Of a DNA stretch of 64,000 nucleotides, positions 11,932-21,481 are shown one piece after another (position 1 is the first letter of the stretch; every line of letters starts with the position of its first letter). Source of the DNA: Rana temporaria. Its lineage: Eukaryota; Chordata; Amphibia; Anura; Ranidae. Under the pieces are notes generated by a model, which did not search any database, had not been told where the DNA came from, and saw only the letters and a list, made by a program, of their open reading frames with translations. Both the position numbers and the translations under genes were made by a program. The stretch is from assembly GCF_905171775.1 (NCBI RefSeq), contig NC_053497.1, positions 100,002,157 to 100,066,156 of the forward strand, given 5' to 3'.

Positions 11932-12693
11932 AGGCCCAGGTTCACAAAGCACTTACGCCAACGTATCTCCAGATACCCTGCGGAAGTGCATATATGCGCC
12001 GTCGTATCTATGCGCCGTGCCCACAAACTAAGATACGCCTAAAAACAGGCTTCATCCGACCGACGTAACTTGCCTACGCCGGCGTATCATGGGTGCACAT
12101 TTATGCTGGATGCATGTGGCTCTCCCATTGATTTTCTATTCAAATATGGAAATGAGGGAGATACGTCGATTCATGAACGTACGTGCACCCGGCGCATGCT
12201 ATACGTGGTTTGTGTAAGTTCTACGCCCGGCGTAAAGTTATTCCCCATAATGGAGGTCTAACCCAGCAGCAGACATGCAAAGGTCTGCACCAGGGAACTC
12301 AAGCCGTCATATTTTACGTCGTTTACATTGGACATGAATATGGCTGGGCGTAAGTTACGTTCACGCCGTAGGCAGTGATCCGTCGTATCTTAGGCAGTTG
12401 TTCCAACGTGATTCTGAGCAGGCGCAGAAGGATGCGTCCACGTCCCGGCGCATGCGCAGTTGGCGAAAAGTAACTGTCTGGCGCTCGGCCCATCATTTGC
12501 ATGGGGTCACGCCTCATTAGCATGGCTCTCGCCCACTTCCACTTACGCCGACTTACAACTTGGAAACCCAGCGCAGATTTGGCAGCACTGGCTTTGTGAA
12601 TCCAGTGCTTGCCTCTATGCGCTGCGTCGGCATAGCGTAAAGAAGATACGCTACGGCGGCATAAATATGCGCCGCTGTTTGTGAATCCGGGCT
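11932..12693. mobile_element. GATTC-family inverted-repeat element
   Basis: Ends AGGCCCAGGTTCACAAAG and, inverted, AGCCCGGATTCACAAAC, with GCCGGCGTATC-type internal hairpins. The CTCF-like block of its relatives is absent from this copy. Confidence 0.6.
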
Positions 12694-12711
12694 TTAAAAT
12701 CTAAATAGCAG

Positions 12712-12766
12712 AGGATTCCACCACTCCTTGAGGCCCTTGTAAAGGAGTGGTGGAACCCTCTACTAT
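12712..12766. repeat. small inverted repeat
   Basis: AGAGGATTCCACCACTCCT and its near-complement AGGAGTGGTGGAACCCTCT, with a loop of about 17 bases. Confidence 0.6.
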
Positions 12767-12835
12767 TTAAATTATTTGGATTTTCAATCTGTAACATCAT
12801 ATGTTGGGTGATCAGATTTTGGCCACCACCCCTTA

Positions 12836-13260
12836 TGCCCCGTACACACCATCACTTTATGTGATGAAAAAAAACGACACTTTCTGTGAAGTAAAAAACG
12901 ACGTTTTTGAAACTTCAATTTTCAAAGACGAAGTTGCCTACACACCATCGTTTTCTCACAATGATCTTGCAAAGTGAGGTTACGTTCCACCACGTTTTAC
13001 CATTGAAGCTTGCTTCTGGGCATGCGTGGATGAAAAAACGTCTTAGAAAACGACGTTTTTTGCTACACACGGTCAATTTCTGTGAAGTAAAAAGTGCACT
13101 TTTGAAAAACGACACATAAAATTGAAGCATGCTTCAATTTTTTTTGGTCGTTTTTTACAAGACATAAAACGACGTTTTCCCCCACACACGGTCAATTAAA
13201 GTGACGTTTTTAAAAACGTCATTTTTTTTCATCACATAAAGTGATGGTGTGTACGCGGCA
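12836..13260. mobile_element. Harbinger-like MITE, TGCCCCGTACACACC family
   Basis: Long hairpin. The ends TGCCCCGTACACACCATC and, inverted, TGCCGCGTACACACCATC are flanked by TTA at 833-835 and 261-263 (12833-12835, 13261-13263). A second copy at 62621-63058 is nearly identical over its whole length, which points to recent activity. Confidence 0.8.
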
Positions 13261-13267
13261 TTATACT

Positions 13268-13705
13268 TTAAAGGGTCACTAAAGGAAAATTAGCTTCCTT
13301 TACCTTACTGCAGTCCTGGTTTCATGTCCTCATTGTTCTTTTTTGCTTTGATGTTGCTGTAATTCCTCTCTGTTCTGGACACTTCCTGGTTGTCTGTTTC
13401 CTAAACACCACAGTACTGGGAAATTTCTCACTGTGGTCACTAATCAAAGAGGTGTGTCTAAAACCCCTCAGCACCAATCCAGTTTTGTTTTACAAGCCAT
13501 CACTGCCCTCTATTGGCTCTCTGGCTCTGTACATCAGAGAACCAGTAAACAACAGCAAAAACGAAACTAAACTGCAGGTACATTATATGATTGGTTTTTA
13601 TCTATTTTAATCATTTTTAAAAGGAATCAGTTAACTATTATGTCTCTGTACCCTGTAAACAGTCATTTCAGCTAAAAAAAATGTTTTCCTGTTGTGACCC
13701 TTTAA
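13268..13705. mobile_element. T2/Kolobok-like MITE
   Basis: Flanked by TTAA at 13268-13271 and 13702-13705. Inverted ends are AGGGTCAC and GTGACCCT. The TTAAAGGRR-type start matches the Xenopus T2 (Kolobok) family as I know it. Non-coding. Confidence 0.6.
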
Positions 13706-13974
13706 GGATGAAGAATGCTACTTTGTTTTTTTTAAATGTTTTTAAGCCTTTTGCACATTAATAAAGTTTTATATTTGAATTGTATTCTGGTTGTGTATAC
13801 AGATGTGGCACAATTCTTTTATTGGGATTAGTGAATGTCCACACTACCACCCAGTGGTCCATTGTTTATCTATCTGTTCTCAATCTGTACCAGAATAATG
13901 CAACTTCATCATGCTATTGCAGGAATTAGGAGGTTTGGAAAGAATGGACTTTCTAGGCATGTTTGAAAACAATA

Positions 13975-14690
13975 TTACAAAAATATTTTTTATTTATAAC
14001 AAATATATGGACAAACAATTATAAAAACATATACCTTTTGTGAATGTAAAAATTTCTCAACGGCCCACCATCTATACAGAGTCCTTGCAGGCTCAATGGA
14101 TACAAATGGTCAGCCTGAGAAATCCTAAGTATGGCAATTGCCCCAATACAGTAGCATACAAGGTAACCTGAATAGGTACAATCCTATGGTAGTTATTAAT
14201 GGGTAGGAACAGCCAGCTCAGGACCTGCTTTTCAAGGTACAAAAAACGTGCTAGACTAGTTTTGCGCTGAAATATGTGCTTCTTCTGGACCAAAATCAAT
14301 ACATAATAAAACAAGGTTTGCTGTCAGTGAGAGAGAACAGTTAATTGGACACTGGTGAACTCCACTTCCGGTTCTCCATTTCGGGTTTCCAGAACGTCAG
14401 TGATTGCTTTCTAATTCCATTTCCAGCTTGCAACATATATATATATATATATAAACTCTTGTATATGTGGCCACACCTCTGATGATGTCTGGTTACAACG
14501 AAACTCAGTGTGAGGAGTTAGGTGCCGGTGCCAAACTCGACAGCTGGCCACCACACTGGATGGAAACATTGCTCGTTTTTACTGGATTGAAATGCGCCTT
14601 TTACTGCGTTGTTTGTGAGTATTCTTGCCTTTGCTGTAATTCTTAATAAATGTACTTGTCAGTAATACTGCGCAATTCAGTTTTTTATAC
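13975..14690 (+). mobile_element. repeat carrying a hammerhead-like core
   Basis: CTGATGA at 14479-14485, a possible short stem, then CGAAAC at 14499-14504 give the CTGANGA...GAAA core of a hammerhead ribozyme. A short TA run lies just upstream. The boundaries are approximate. Nothing is recognised at 13798-13974. Confidence 0.35.
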
Positions 14691-14783
14691 CTATTTACAT
14701 GTTGTTCTGATCTGATGAGAGTTTGTCTAAGGAGGATCCTATTGGTGTTCATGCAATCTCCCCATGTGTATGGTGAAGTCTAA

Positions 14784-15097
14784 TGTCCTGTACACAGGAT
14801 CGCAATTTCCTATGGCCTAAAATCCGATGGAATTTTCCATCGTAATTCCGTTCAAGCTGTCTTGCATACACACTGTCAGACCAAATTCCGACCGTCCAAA
14901 ACGCGGTGACGTAAAACACTACGACGAGACCTGAAAAATTAAGTTCAATGCTTCCGAGTATGCGTTGACTTGATTCTGAGCACATCGGAAAAAAGAAAAC
15001 ATGTTCTATTTCTAAACACCGATGGAAAAAAGTCTGATGGGGCCCACACACGATCGAAATTTCCGATGAATTTTTTTTCGATCATGTGTATGCTGCT
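14784..15097. mobile_element. Harbinger-like MITE, diverged
   Basis: TAA then TGTCCTGTACACAGGATCG on the left; GATCATGTGTATGCTGC and TTTAA on the right. The arms are internally palindromic (AAATCCGATGGAATTT...). It belongs to the same broad family as 18240. Confidence 0.55.
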
Positions 15098-15162
15098 TTA
15101 ATGGAGGATTTGCAAGTGTGTTTGACTGCTTTTGATGAAGTAGTCCACTCATTCGAGTAATG

Positions 15163-15285
15163 CCGCGTACAGACGGTCGTTTTTTGTGATGAAAAAAAAA
15201 CGTAGTTTTTAAAAACGTCATTTAAAATGACCGTGTGTGGGGAAAATGTTGTTTTATGTCTTCTGAAAAAACAACACTCCATTCG
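15163..15285. mobile_element. Harbinger-like MITE, left part
   Basis: TAATGCCGCGTACAGACGG followed by GATGAAAAAAAAACG, matching the left end of 12836. The right end is missing. Confidence 0.5.
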
Positions 15286-15584
15286 CAAGCTCTGCCATAT
15301 GTGTGCATCAGGATATGGTGGACCTGTGGGTTCTGGCATCAATGCCACACAAACAAAAGTAGGTAAAAGCATGTCTCTTAAATCAGTGTGCAGTCCAGAC
15401 ATCTGTGGTGATGGAAGACAGAGCACAGCTCCTTCTGTGCCTGCTATACCAGAGTCGTTGCAGCCAGGCACTATAGGCAGAGGAACTGCCGCTGCGGGAC
15501 ATAGCAGACACCGGCAGGACCTGGCAGTGTCAGCACATCATCCAGCAGTGTCTTCTGTCCCACTTATGTGGGAGTTCACTAAAT
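15286..15584. other. intergenic, nothing recognised
   Basis: A 130-codon open frame overlaps this stretch, but it starts inside the MITE at 15163 and has no recognisable motif. I do not call it a gene. Confidence 0.4.
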
Positions 15585-16102
15585 GTACAGTGCCTTTAAA
15601 AAGTATTCATACCCCTTGACATTTTCTATATTTTTTTTATCAACAAAAAATGTTTTTTAAGTGGCACATAATTGTGAAGTGGAAGGAAAATGATAAATGG
15701 TTTTTCATATTTTTTTACAAATATGAAATGTGAAAAGTGTGGCGTGCATTTGTATTCAGCCCAGAGTCAGAGTCAGAGCTTTGTAGAACACCTTTTGCTG
15801 CAGTTACAGCTGCAAGTCTTTTAGGGGATGTTCTTTACCAGCTTTGCACATCTAGAGTGATATTTTTGCCCATTCCTCTTTGCAGAATAGCTCAAGCTCT
15901 GTCAGATTGGATGGAGAGTGTCTGTGAACAGCAATTTTGAAGTCTTGCCACAGATTCTCAATTGGATTTAGGTCTGGACTTTGGGCCATTCTAACATATG
16001 AATATACTTTGATCCAATCCATTCCATCCATTGTAGCTCTGGCTGTATGTCCTGCTGGAAGATGAACCTCTGCCCCAGTCTCAAGTCTTTTGGAGACTCT
16101 AA

Positions 16103-16501
16103 GGCTCCATTCACACTAATGCTTTTTTTTTATGCATTTTGCAGCAATGCAAGGACATTTTTTAACATGGTTTCCTATGGAACATGTTCACATCAATGCT
16201 TTTTTGTGCCTCTGCGTTTTTGGAAAGGGTCAGGGACTTTTTTTTCCAGCAAAAAGCAGCGTTTTTCATGCAATAGAATTCAATGGACCTGCATCCAAAA
16301 CGCATTTTGCCGCGCTTTGGTTTTTTTTTCCAACCTGTTTATAGCTGGTTGTTAAAGGAAATGTAAAAAAAGAAAAATTACTGGCTAAAAAACAAAAAAA
16401 AAAAGTCGCAAACCGCAAATCGCGGTAAAAACGCACGTCAAAAAATGCAGCAAGCACCGCAAAAACTCTCAAAAGCAACATGCATAGGTGTGAATCGAGC
16501 C
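16103..16501. mobile_element. Harbinger-like MITE, GGCTCCATTCACAC family
   Basis: Ends GGCTCCATTCACACTAATG and, inverted, GGCTCGATTCACACCTATG. TAA precedes it at 16100-16102 and follows it at 16502-16504. It is inserted in Tc1 copy B, and the following TAA is shared with the next element. Confidence 0.75.
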
Positions 16502-16504
16502 TAA

Positions 16505-16923
16505 GGCCGCTTACACACGATCGGTCAAAACCGATGAAAACGGACTAAAGGACCGTTTTATCAGTCCAAACCGATCGGGTGTGGGCCCCATTGGTCAATT
16601 ATCCTTCAGTCAAAAAAAAGAGAACTTGCTTTAAAATTTAACCGATGGACGCCTAACCGATAGGTCAAAACCGATCGTTAGTATGCAAAAGCATCGGTCA
16701 AAAGGCTGCGCATGCTCAGAATCAAGTCGACGCATGCTTGGAAGCATTGAACTTCGTTTTTTTCAGCACGTCGTGTGTTTTACGTCACCGCGTTCTGACA
16801 CGATCAGTTTTTTAACCGATGGTGTGTAAGCACATCAGACCATCAGTCAGCTTAATCGGTTAACCGATGAAACAGTCCTTCAGTCCGTTTTCATCAGTTT
16901 TGACCGATCGTGTGTACGCGGCC
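16505..16923. mobile_element. Harbinger-like MITE, GGCCGCTTACACACGATCGG family
   Basis: Long hairpin with ends GGCCGCTTACACACGATCGG and, inverted, GGCCGCGTACACACGATCGG. TAA on both sides (16502-16504, 16924-16926). It abuts the preceding MITE. Confidence 0.8.
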
Positions 16924-17189
16924 TAACAGGTTTTCTTCTAAGATTGCCCTGTATTTGGCTCCATCCATCAACTCTGACCAACTTCCTTCCCTGCTGAAGA
17001 AAAGAATCCCCCACAATATGATGCTGCCACCACCATGTTTCCTGGTGGGAATGGTGTGTTCAGAGTGCAGTGTTAATTGTTTGCCGCACATAGCGTTTTG
17101 CTTTTAGGCCAAAAAGTAAAATTTTTATCTCATCTGACCAGAGCATCTTCTTTCACGTTGTTTGCTGTGTCTCTCCAAAAAGCGCTGCT

Positions 17190-17436
17190 TGCAGGACTTT
17201 ATTTGATGCCCTGCCAGCGCAGCGCCTCAGTGTGAAAGCACTCAGGCTTTCACATTGGGATTGCGGATGCAGCTTCTTTCAGGCGCTTTACGGGCACTTT
17301 TTCTAACGCCAAAGCACCTGAGAAACGCCCCAGTGTGAAAGGGGTCTAAAGCTTAGACAATATAACCTGGAAGCTGAATGGTTTCTATGTTGCACCAGAT
17401 TTTGCACTCAGTTTCAGTAAATAACCCCCTAAATGT
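17190..17436. mobile_element. two truncated elements inside Tc1 copy B
   Basis: 17190-17346 is the right half of the CCCCTTTCA-ended family (it ends GTGTGAAAGGGGTC then TAA). 17347-17436 is half of the hairpin element seen at 19479 (CCTGGAAGCTGAATGG, GATTTTGCACTC). Confidence 0.5.
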
Positions 17437-17734
17437 GGAAAATTTCAAGGGGTATGAATATATTTTCAAGGCACTGTATTCGTTTCTATTTAAAGGCACA
17501 TTGCAATTGTTTATGATACCCATTATCAGCAAAAAGCACTGCCTTTATATGCTGTTATCTGTTTATTATTTTTGTTTTTAAATAATAGTGAGCTGTCCCA
17601 TAGTATTATTTTTTGAGCGTTTGAGCACTTTAAGCCCAGTATTTTTGTTTACTATGATAATGTTTCAGCAAAATAAACATAATTCATTTATGGTTTACGT
17701 TTAGGCAAAATTGTTAGCAGTATTTTAAAACCTA

Positions 17735-17974
17735 TGGGGTAGATCCACAAAAGGATTACGTCGGATCACAACGTATTTGCATAGAACACGCCCCCATCAC
17801 TCCCATTTGAAATTGCGCGCCCTTACGCTGCAATAGATTCACTACGCCGATGTAACTTACCGCGCGGATTCTTTGAGAATTCACAAGAAGAAAAAGTAAG
17901 TTATAGCGGCGTAGTGTATCTTAGATACGCTACGCCTGCCTAAAGATAGGCAGATCTTTGTGGATCTGCCCCAA
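17735..17974. mobile_element. GATTC-family element, short copy
   Basis: Ends GGGGTAGATCCACAAAAGG and CTTTGTGGATCTGCCCC. Only about 240 bp, so most of the interior is deleted. The 17479-17734 stretch before it shows nothing I recognise. Confidence 0.6.
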
Positions 17975-18239
17975 TATATAAAAGCTTAAGTTAGTCCAAA
18001 CAATACATTTTATGATTGCCATAAATACTGCGCTCCATGATTTTTGTCTGTCAATAAAACTTAACACATGGTGGTCAGACATGGAAACTCAAGTTGTCTA
18101 TGCATTGTCCATGCATGGACAGATGTCCCACTAGGAACAACCAGTGGTAAGAAAGCTATCCATGCCTGTTTATATGTACTACTATTACTCACTAAAATGT
18201 TTATCACCTACATGGCTAATTTGAAGATGTTCTGCATTA

Positions 18240-18577
18240 TGGCCCGTACACACGATCCGAATATCGTATGAAAAATGTAGTCCGAGGAAGAAACGTACAA
18301 TAATCGGATCAAGAGCCGATCATGACAGTTCATCCGATATTATTTTATCGGACATGCACGGACATTTTTCTCATACAATACCAGATCGTACGATTTTCGT
18401 TTAGTCAGTACAGTTGTCGTCCTAAAATACAATACAAATACATTACAACACATGACATCACTTCCGATTTTTTTTTTTCTGTCGTACAAGAATTTTCGTG
18501 AGTTTTCTACTTGCGACTATTAAGCGAAAAAAGTCATACGATCTGTCATACGATATTCGGATCACGTGTACGGGGCA
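18240..18577. mobile_element. Harbinger-like MITE
   Basis: TTA then TGGCCCGTACACACGATCCG; right end GGATCACGTGTACGGGGCA then TTC, a one-base-decayed duplication. Strongly palindromic arms containing CGAATATCG. Confidence 0.7.
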
Positions 18578-18764
18578 TTCGAAGGCACATTTCATTTGTG
18601 CACACCCCAGGAAACAACGAGAGAAGAGATAAACATTTTCATACAAATGCAGTATTAATTTCCTGAGGTTATATGTTTTACACATTTTCAAGTCATGTGA
18701 ATATGTTGATATAAACTGCTGTTGGAGACAACTGCTCAAGTTACCCTCAAATATCTTATATAAA

Positions 18765-19143
18765 ACAGTACCCCCAGTAAATGTACTTCGGACTTTAAGG
18801 GCAACTAGTAATCAGTAACTAGTAAACTTCAACGATGCTCCTGTTTTCTCTGTTGTTGTGATTTGATTCTAATCTGTATTATGTTTTATTATAGAATGTT
18901 GTATGGTTAAGATACTTTGTATGGAATGCCCCTGAAGAAAAGGACTCTTCATCAGTCCTGAAACGCGTTGGAATTATTACTAAGAAAATTATACCTACAT
19001 GATCCAAGTCTGGTGTTGTTTTTATGTTGTTTGACATATGGTAATGTATGCACCACACTTTTATTAATAAAATTGCTATTTTTCTAAACCTTGCTGATTA
19101 CTAGTTGCCCTTAAAGTCCCAAAGTACATTTGGGGGGTACTGT
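18765..19143 (+). mobile_element. inverted-repeat element with a hammerhead-like core
   Basis: Arms of about 50 bp at 18765-18815 and 19093-19143 (CAACTAGTAATCAG and its complement) enclose CTGAAGA at 18932-18938. A perfect 6-bp stem follows (AGGACT 18941-18946 with AGTCCT 18954-18959), then GAAACGCGTTGG from 18960. That is a textbook hammerhead layout: CTGANGA, stem II, GAAA. GAAACGCGTTGG is a signature I associate with amphibian Penelope-like repeats. Confidence 0.55.
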
Positions 19144-19478
19144 TTTTTACATGATCCTTGAACTGGGATGTTGACAACCCCTGTGTCTACTTGGGTGGAT
19201 TTTCACATAAATCAAAGATCTTATAGTAAGCATCCCCAATCCTGGCAAACCTGATTGGAAAATAAAAAAAATCCTACATTGTCATATAGAGCACTGAATA
19301 ATATGTTTCTCTGCTGATTGTTTGTTCCATTATCAGTACAGACTTCCCTGCAAGACTAATAACATGTTCATACATACACCATGTATATTTACAGACTATA
19401 TACTGTTATTAAAAGGCAAACCAGGCCTTTTTTTTATTCATTCTGCACTTGCACTTGTTGGAGGACTATTTACATGCA
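19144..19478. other. intergenic, nothing recognised
   Basis: No gene or named repeat. Confidence 0.4.
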
Positions 19479-20655
19479 TTGGGATTGATTTAAACCTGAA
19501 GAGTGCAAAATCTGGTGCAGCTGTGCATGGTAACCAATCAGCTTCTATGTTCAGCTTGTTCTACTAAGCTTTGACAATAAAACCTGGGGCCAGATTCATG
19601 TAGATTTGCAGCGGCGTATGGTATCCCGTTTACATTACGCCGCCGCAAGTTTCCAGCATAAGTGCTTGATTCACAAAGCACTTGCGTGTAAACTTTCGGC
19701 GGCGTAGCGTAAAGCTGTCTGGCGCAAGCCTGCCTAATTCAAATGGGGCGTGTACCATTTAAATTAGGCGCGTTCCCGCGCTGAACATTCTGCGCATGCT
19801 CCATTTGGAAATTTCCCGCCGTGCTTTGCGTGAAATTACGGCCCCCCAACATGTTTTTTGAACGGCGACGTGCGTAACGTACTTTCGTATTCCCGGACGT
19901 CTTACGCAAAAAAATAAATTAATTAAAATTCGACGCGGGAACGACGGCCATACTTTAACATGGATGGTGTAATTTTACACCATCTAAATAGCACACTTAA
20001 CTTTATGACGGGAAAAACCGACGTAAGAGAATGCGACGAACGTGCGTACCTTCGTGGATCGCCGTAAACAGCTAATTTGCATACCTGACGCTGGAAAACG
20101 ATGCAAACTCCACCCAGCGGCCGCCGGAGAATTACACCTACGATCCGAAGGCGTACGAAGCCGTACGCCTGTCGGATCTATGCCAAAAGCCGTCGTATCT
20201 TGGTTTAAGGATTCCAAATGAAGATACGACACAGCAAATTTGAAAATACGCCGGCGTATCAGTAGATACGCCGGCGTATTTCTGCTGTGAATCTGGCCCT
20301 GGTTCCCATTGGCATGCGATTTGACATGTCAAATTGCATGCCAAATCGGTAGCAATTGCCGGTAATGGCAGTGTCCGAATCGGTGCTATGCCACACCAAT
20401 TGCCAAAGTAGTTTCAGTACTACTTTTGGCAATTTGGGGGTGCGATTTCCATTGACATTTGTGCAGAAACCTGCACAGATGTCTCTAAAATCGCCCCCAA
20501 AGTCGTGACTGACATGAGGAAATGAAATTGTGCGAGTTCAGCTGAACATTTCATTCTCGCAGTCAGTGTGAGGCTAAAACCTGGAAGCCGATTGATTTCT
20601 ATGCAGAGCTGAATCAGATTTCGCACTTTTCAGTTTTAGAAAATCAACCCCATTG
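19479..20655. mobile_element. hairpin element split by later insertions
   Basis: Left arm GGGATTGATTTAAACCTGAA, with GTGCAAAATCTGG further in; right arm GATTTCGCACTTTTCAG, then AAATCAACCCC. The two arms are complementary. They are separated by a complete GATTC-family element (19586-20299) and a further MITE-like segment (20301-20575). Confidence 0.6.
19586..20299. mobile_element. GATTC-family inverted-repeat element, complete
   Basis: Ends GGCCAGATTCATGTAG and GTGAATCTGGCCC, flanked by TGG on both sides. It carries GGCGTAGCGTAAAGC and GCCGGCGTATC blocks. The CTCF-like block is degraded here (CCACCCAGCGGCC). Confidence 0.65.
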
Positions 20656-21051
20656 AGTTTTATTGGGTGTATATGGCCTACAGTTTGAGCAGAGGTTTAC
20701 ATAAAGTTATCAATTATGACAGCAGCAGTTGTTTGAAGAATGCTGAAAACTTCATAGAAATTGAAAAGGAAGCACTGGAAGTAGCAACAAGGTGATGATA
20801 CTGGGATGTCCAGCCTTTCATTTGAATGCAAATGCATTTGGGGGCCAGGCAGTTATCTCTGACATCAGACAGGGCCTTAGTAAACTGTTACTGCCAGCAC
20901 CTGGTCACACCATTGTTAGTCATTAGTAGCAATGAGACTCCACAGCTAGCAGGGGTCATTTATGGATAGACTGAAGGAGTGAAGCAAGAAGCAAGGGTCA
21001 TTTTAAGAGGACTATACAGCTAATGATGACCACGTAGGAACTGATACAACT
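20656..21051 (+). promoter_or_regulatory. cdx4: putative cdx4 promoter and 5' UTR
   Basis: The only transposon-free stretch directly before the cdx4 start. It contains a perfect octamer ATGCAAAT at 20826-20833 (POU/Oct site), CATTGTT at 20911-20917 (Sox-like) and TTTATG at 20959-20964 (CDX/HOX-like). No convincing TATA box or transcription start can be fixed. Chance occurrence of each short motif is likely; the clustering before a developmental gene is the only support. Confidence 0.4.
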
Positions 21052-21481
21052 ATGAACGTCGCATATCCTGGGAGTAAATCCGGTAACATGTACCCACTTT
21101 CTGTAAGGCCAACAAATAACAACCATGGAGGGCAGAATTATGTGTCCAGTCAGCCATACTTTAACTATGTGGCTTATCATCATGTACCAACCATGGATAA
21201 CCAAGTGCAGTCCTGTGGAGTCTGGGGATCACAGTATGGATCACCTCGGGAAGACTGGAGCACTTACTCTGCTTCACCATCCAGCGCAAATACCATACAG
21301 ACCTCTGACTTATCACCCAGCCAATTTCCTTACAATTCTCCTGGCTATAATTCTCCACATCCTTCTGGACTTGGGATTATGCATACAGCTGAAGGAAATC
21401 ATACAGCTGCACACTCGCCCAGTGGTCAAAGTCAAAACTCTTATGAATGGATGAGAAAAACAGCACAATCTACATCTACAG
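21052..21481 (+). CDS. cdx4: cdx4 exon 1 coding part
   Basis: 430 bases: 143 codons plus the first base of Gly144. The donor is G|GTATGTGA. It encodes the tyrosine-, serine- and asparagine-rich activation region and the YEWM hexapeptide. Splice phase 1. Confidence 0.92.

Larger units (their letters stand above)
11779..13797. mobile_element. 2-kb inverted-repeat element filled with three later insertions
   Basis: Arms of about 75 bp at 11779-11856 and 13721-13797 are inverted copies of each other: CTTTATTAATGCAC and GCTTAAAAACATTTAAAA pair with GTGCACATTAATAAAG-like sequence and TTTTAAATGTTTTTAAGC. Between them sit three complete younger elements (11932, 12836, 13268) and a small hairpin. The host element is otherwise short and non-coding. 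Confidence 0.55.
15585..17478 (-). mobile_element. Tc1-like element, copy B, with nested insertions
   Basis: Both termini are present: TACAGTGCCTTTAAAAAGTA on the left and its complement AAGGCACTGTA on the right. The transposase is on the minus strand and broken; 16927-17080 still encodes TRKHGGGSIILWGI and DGAKYRAILEENLL. It is interrupted by two MITEs in tandem (16103-16501, 16505-16923), then by a MITE fragment (17190-17346) and half of another inverted-repeat element (17347-17436). It cannot make a transposase. Confidence 0.8.
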
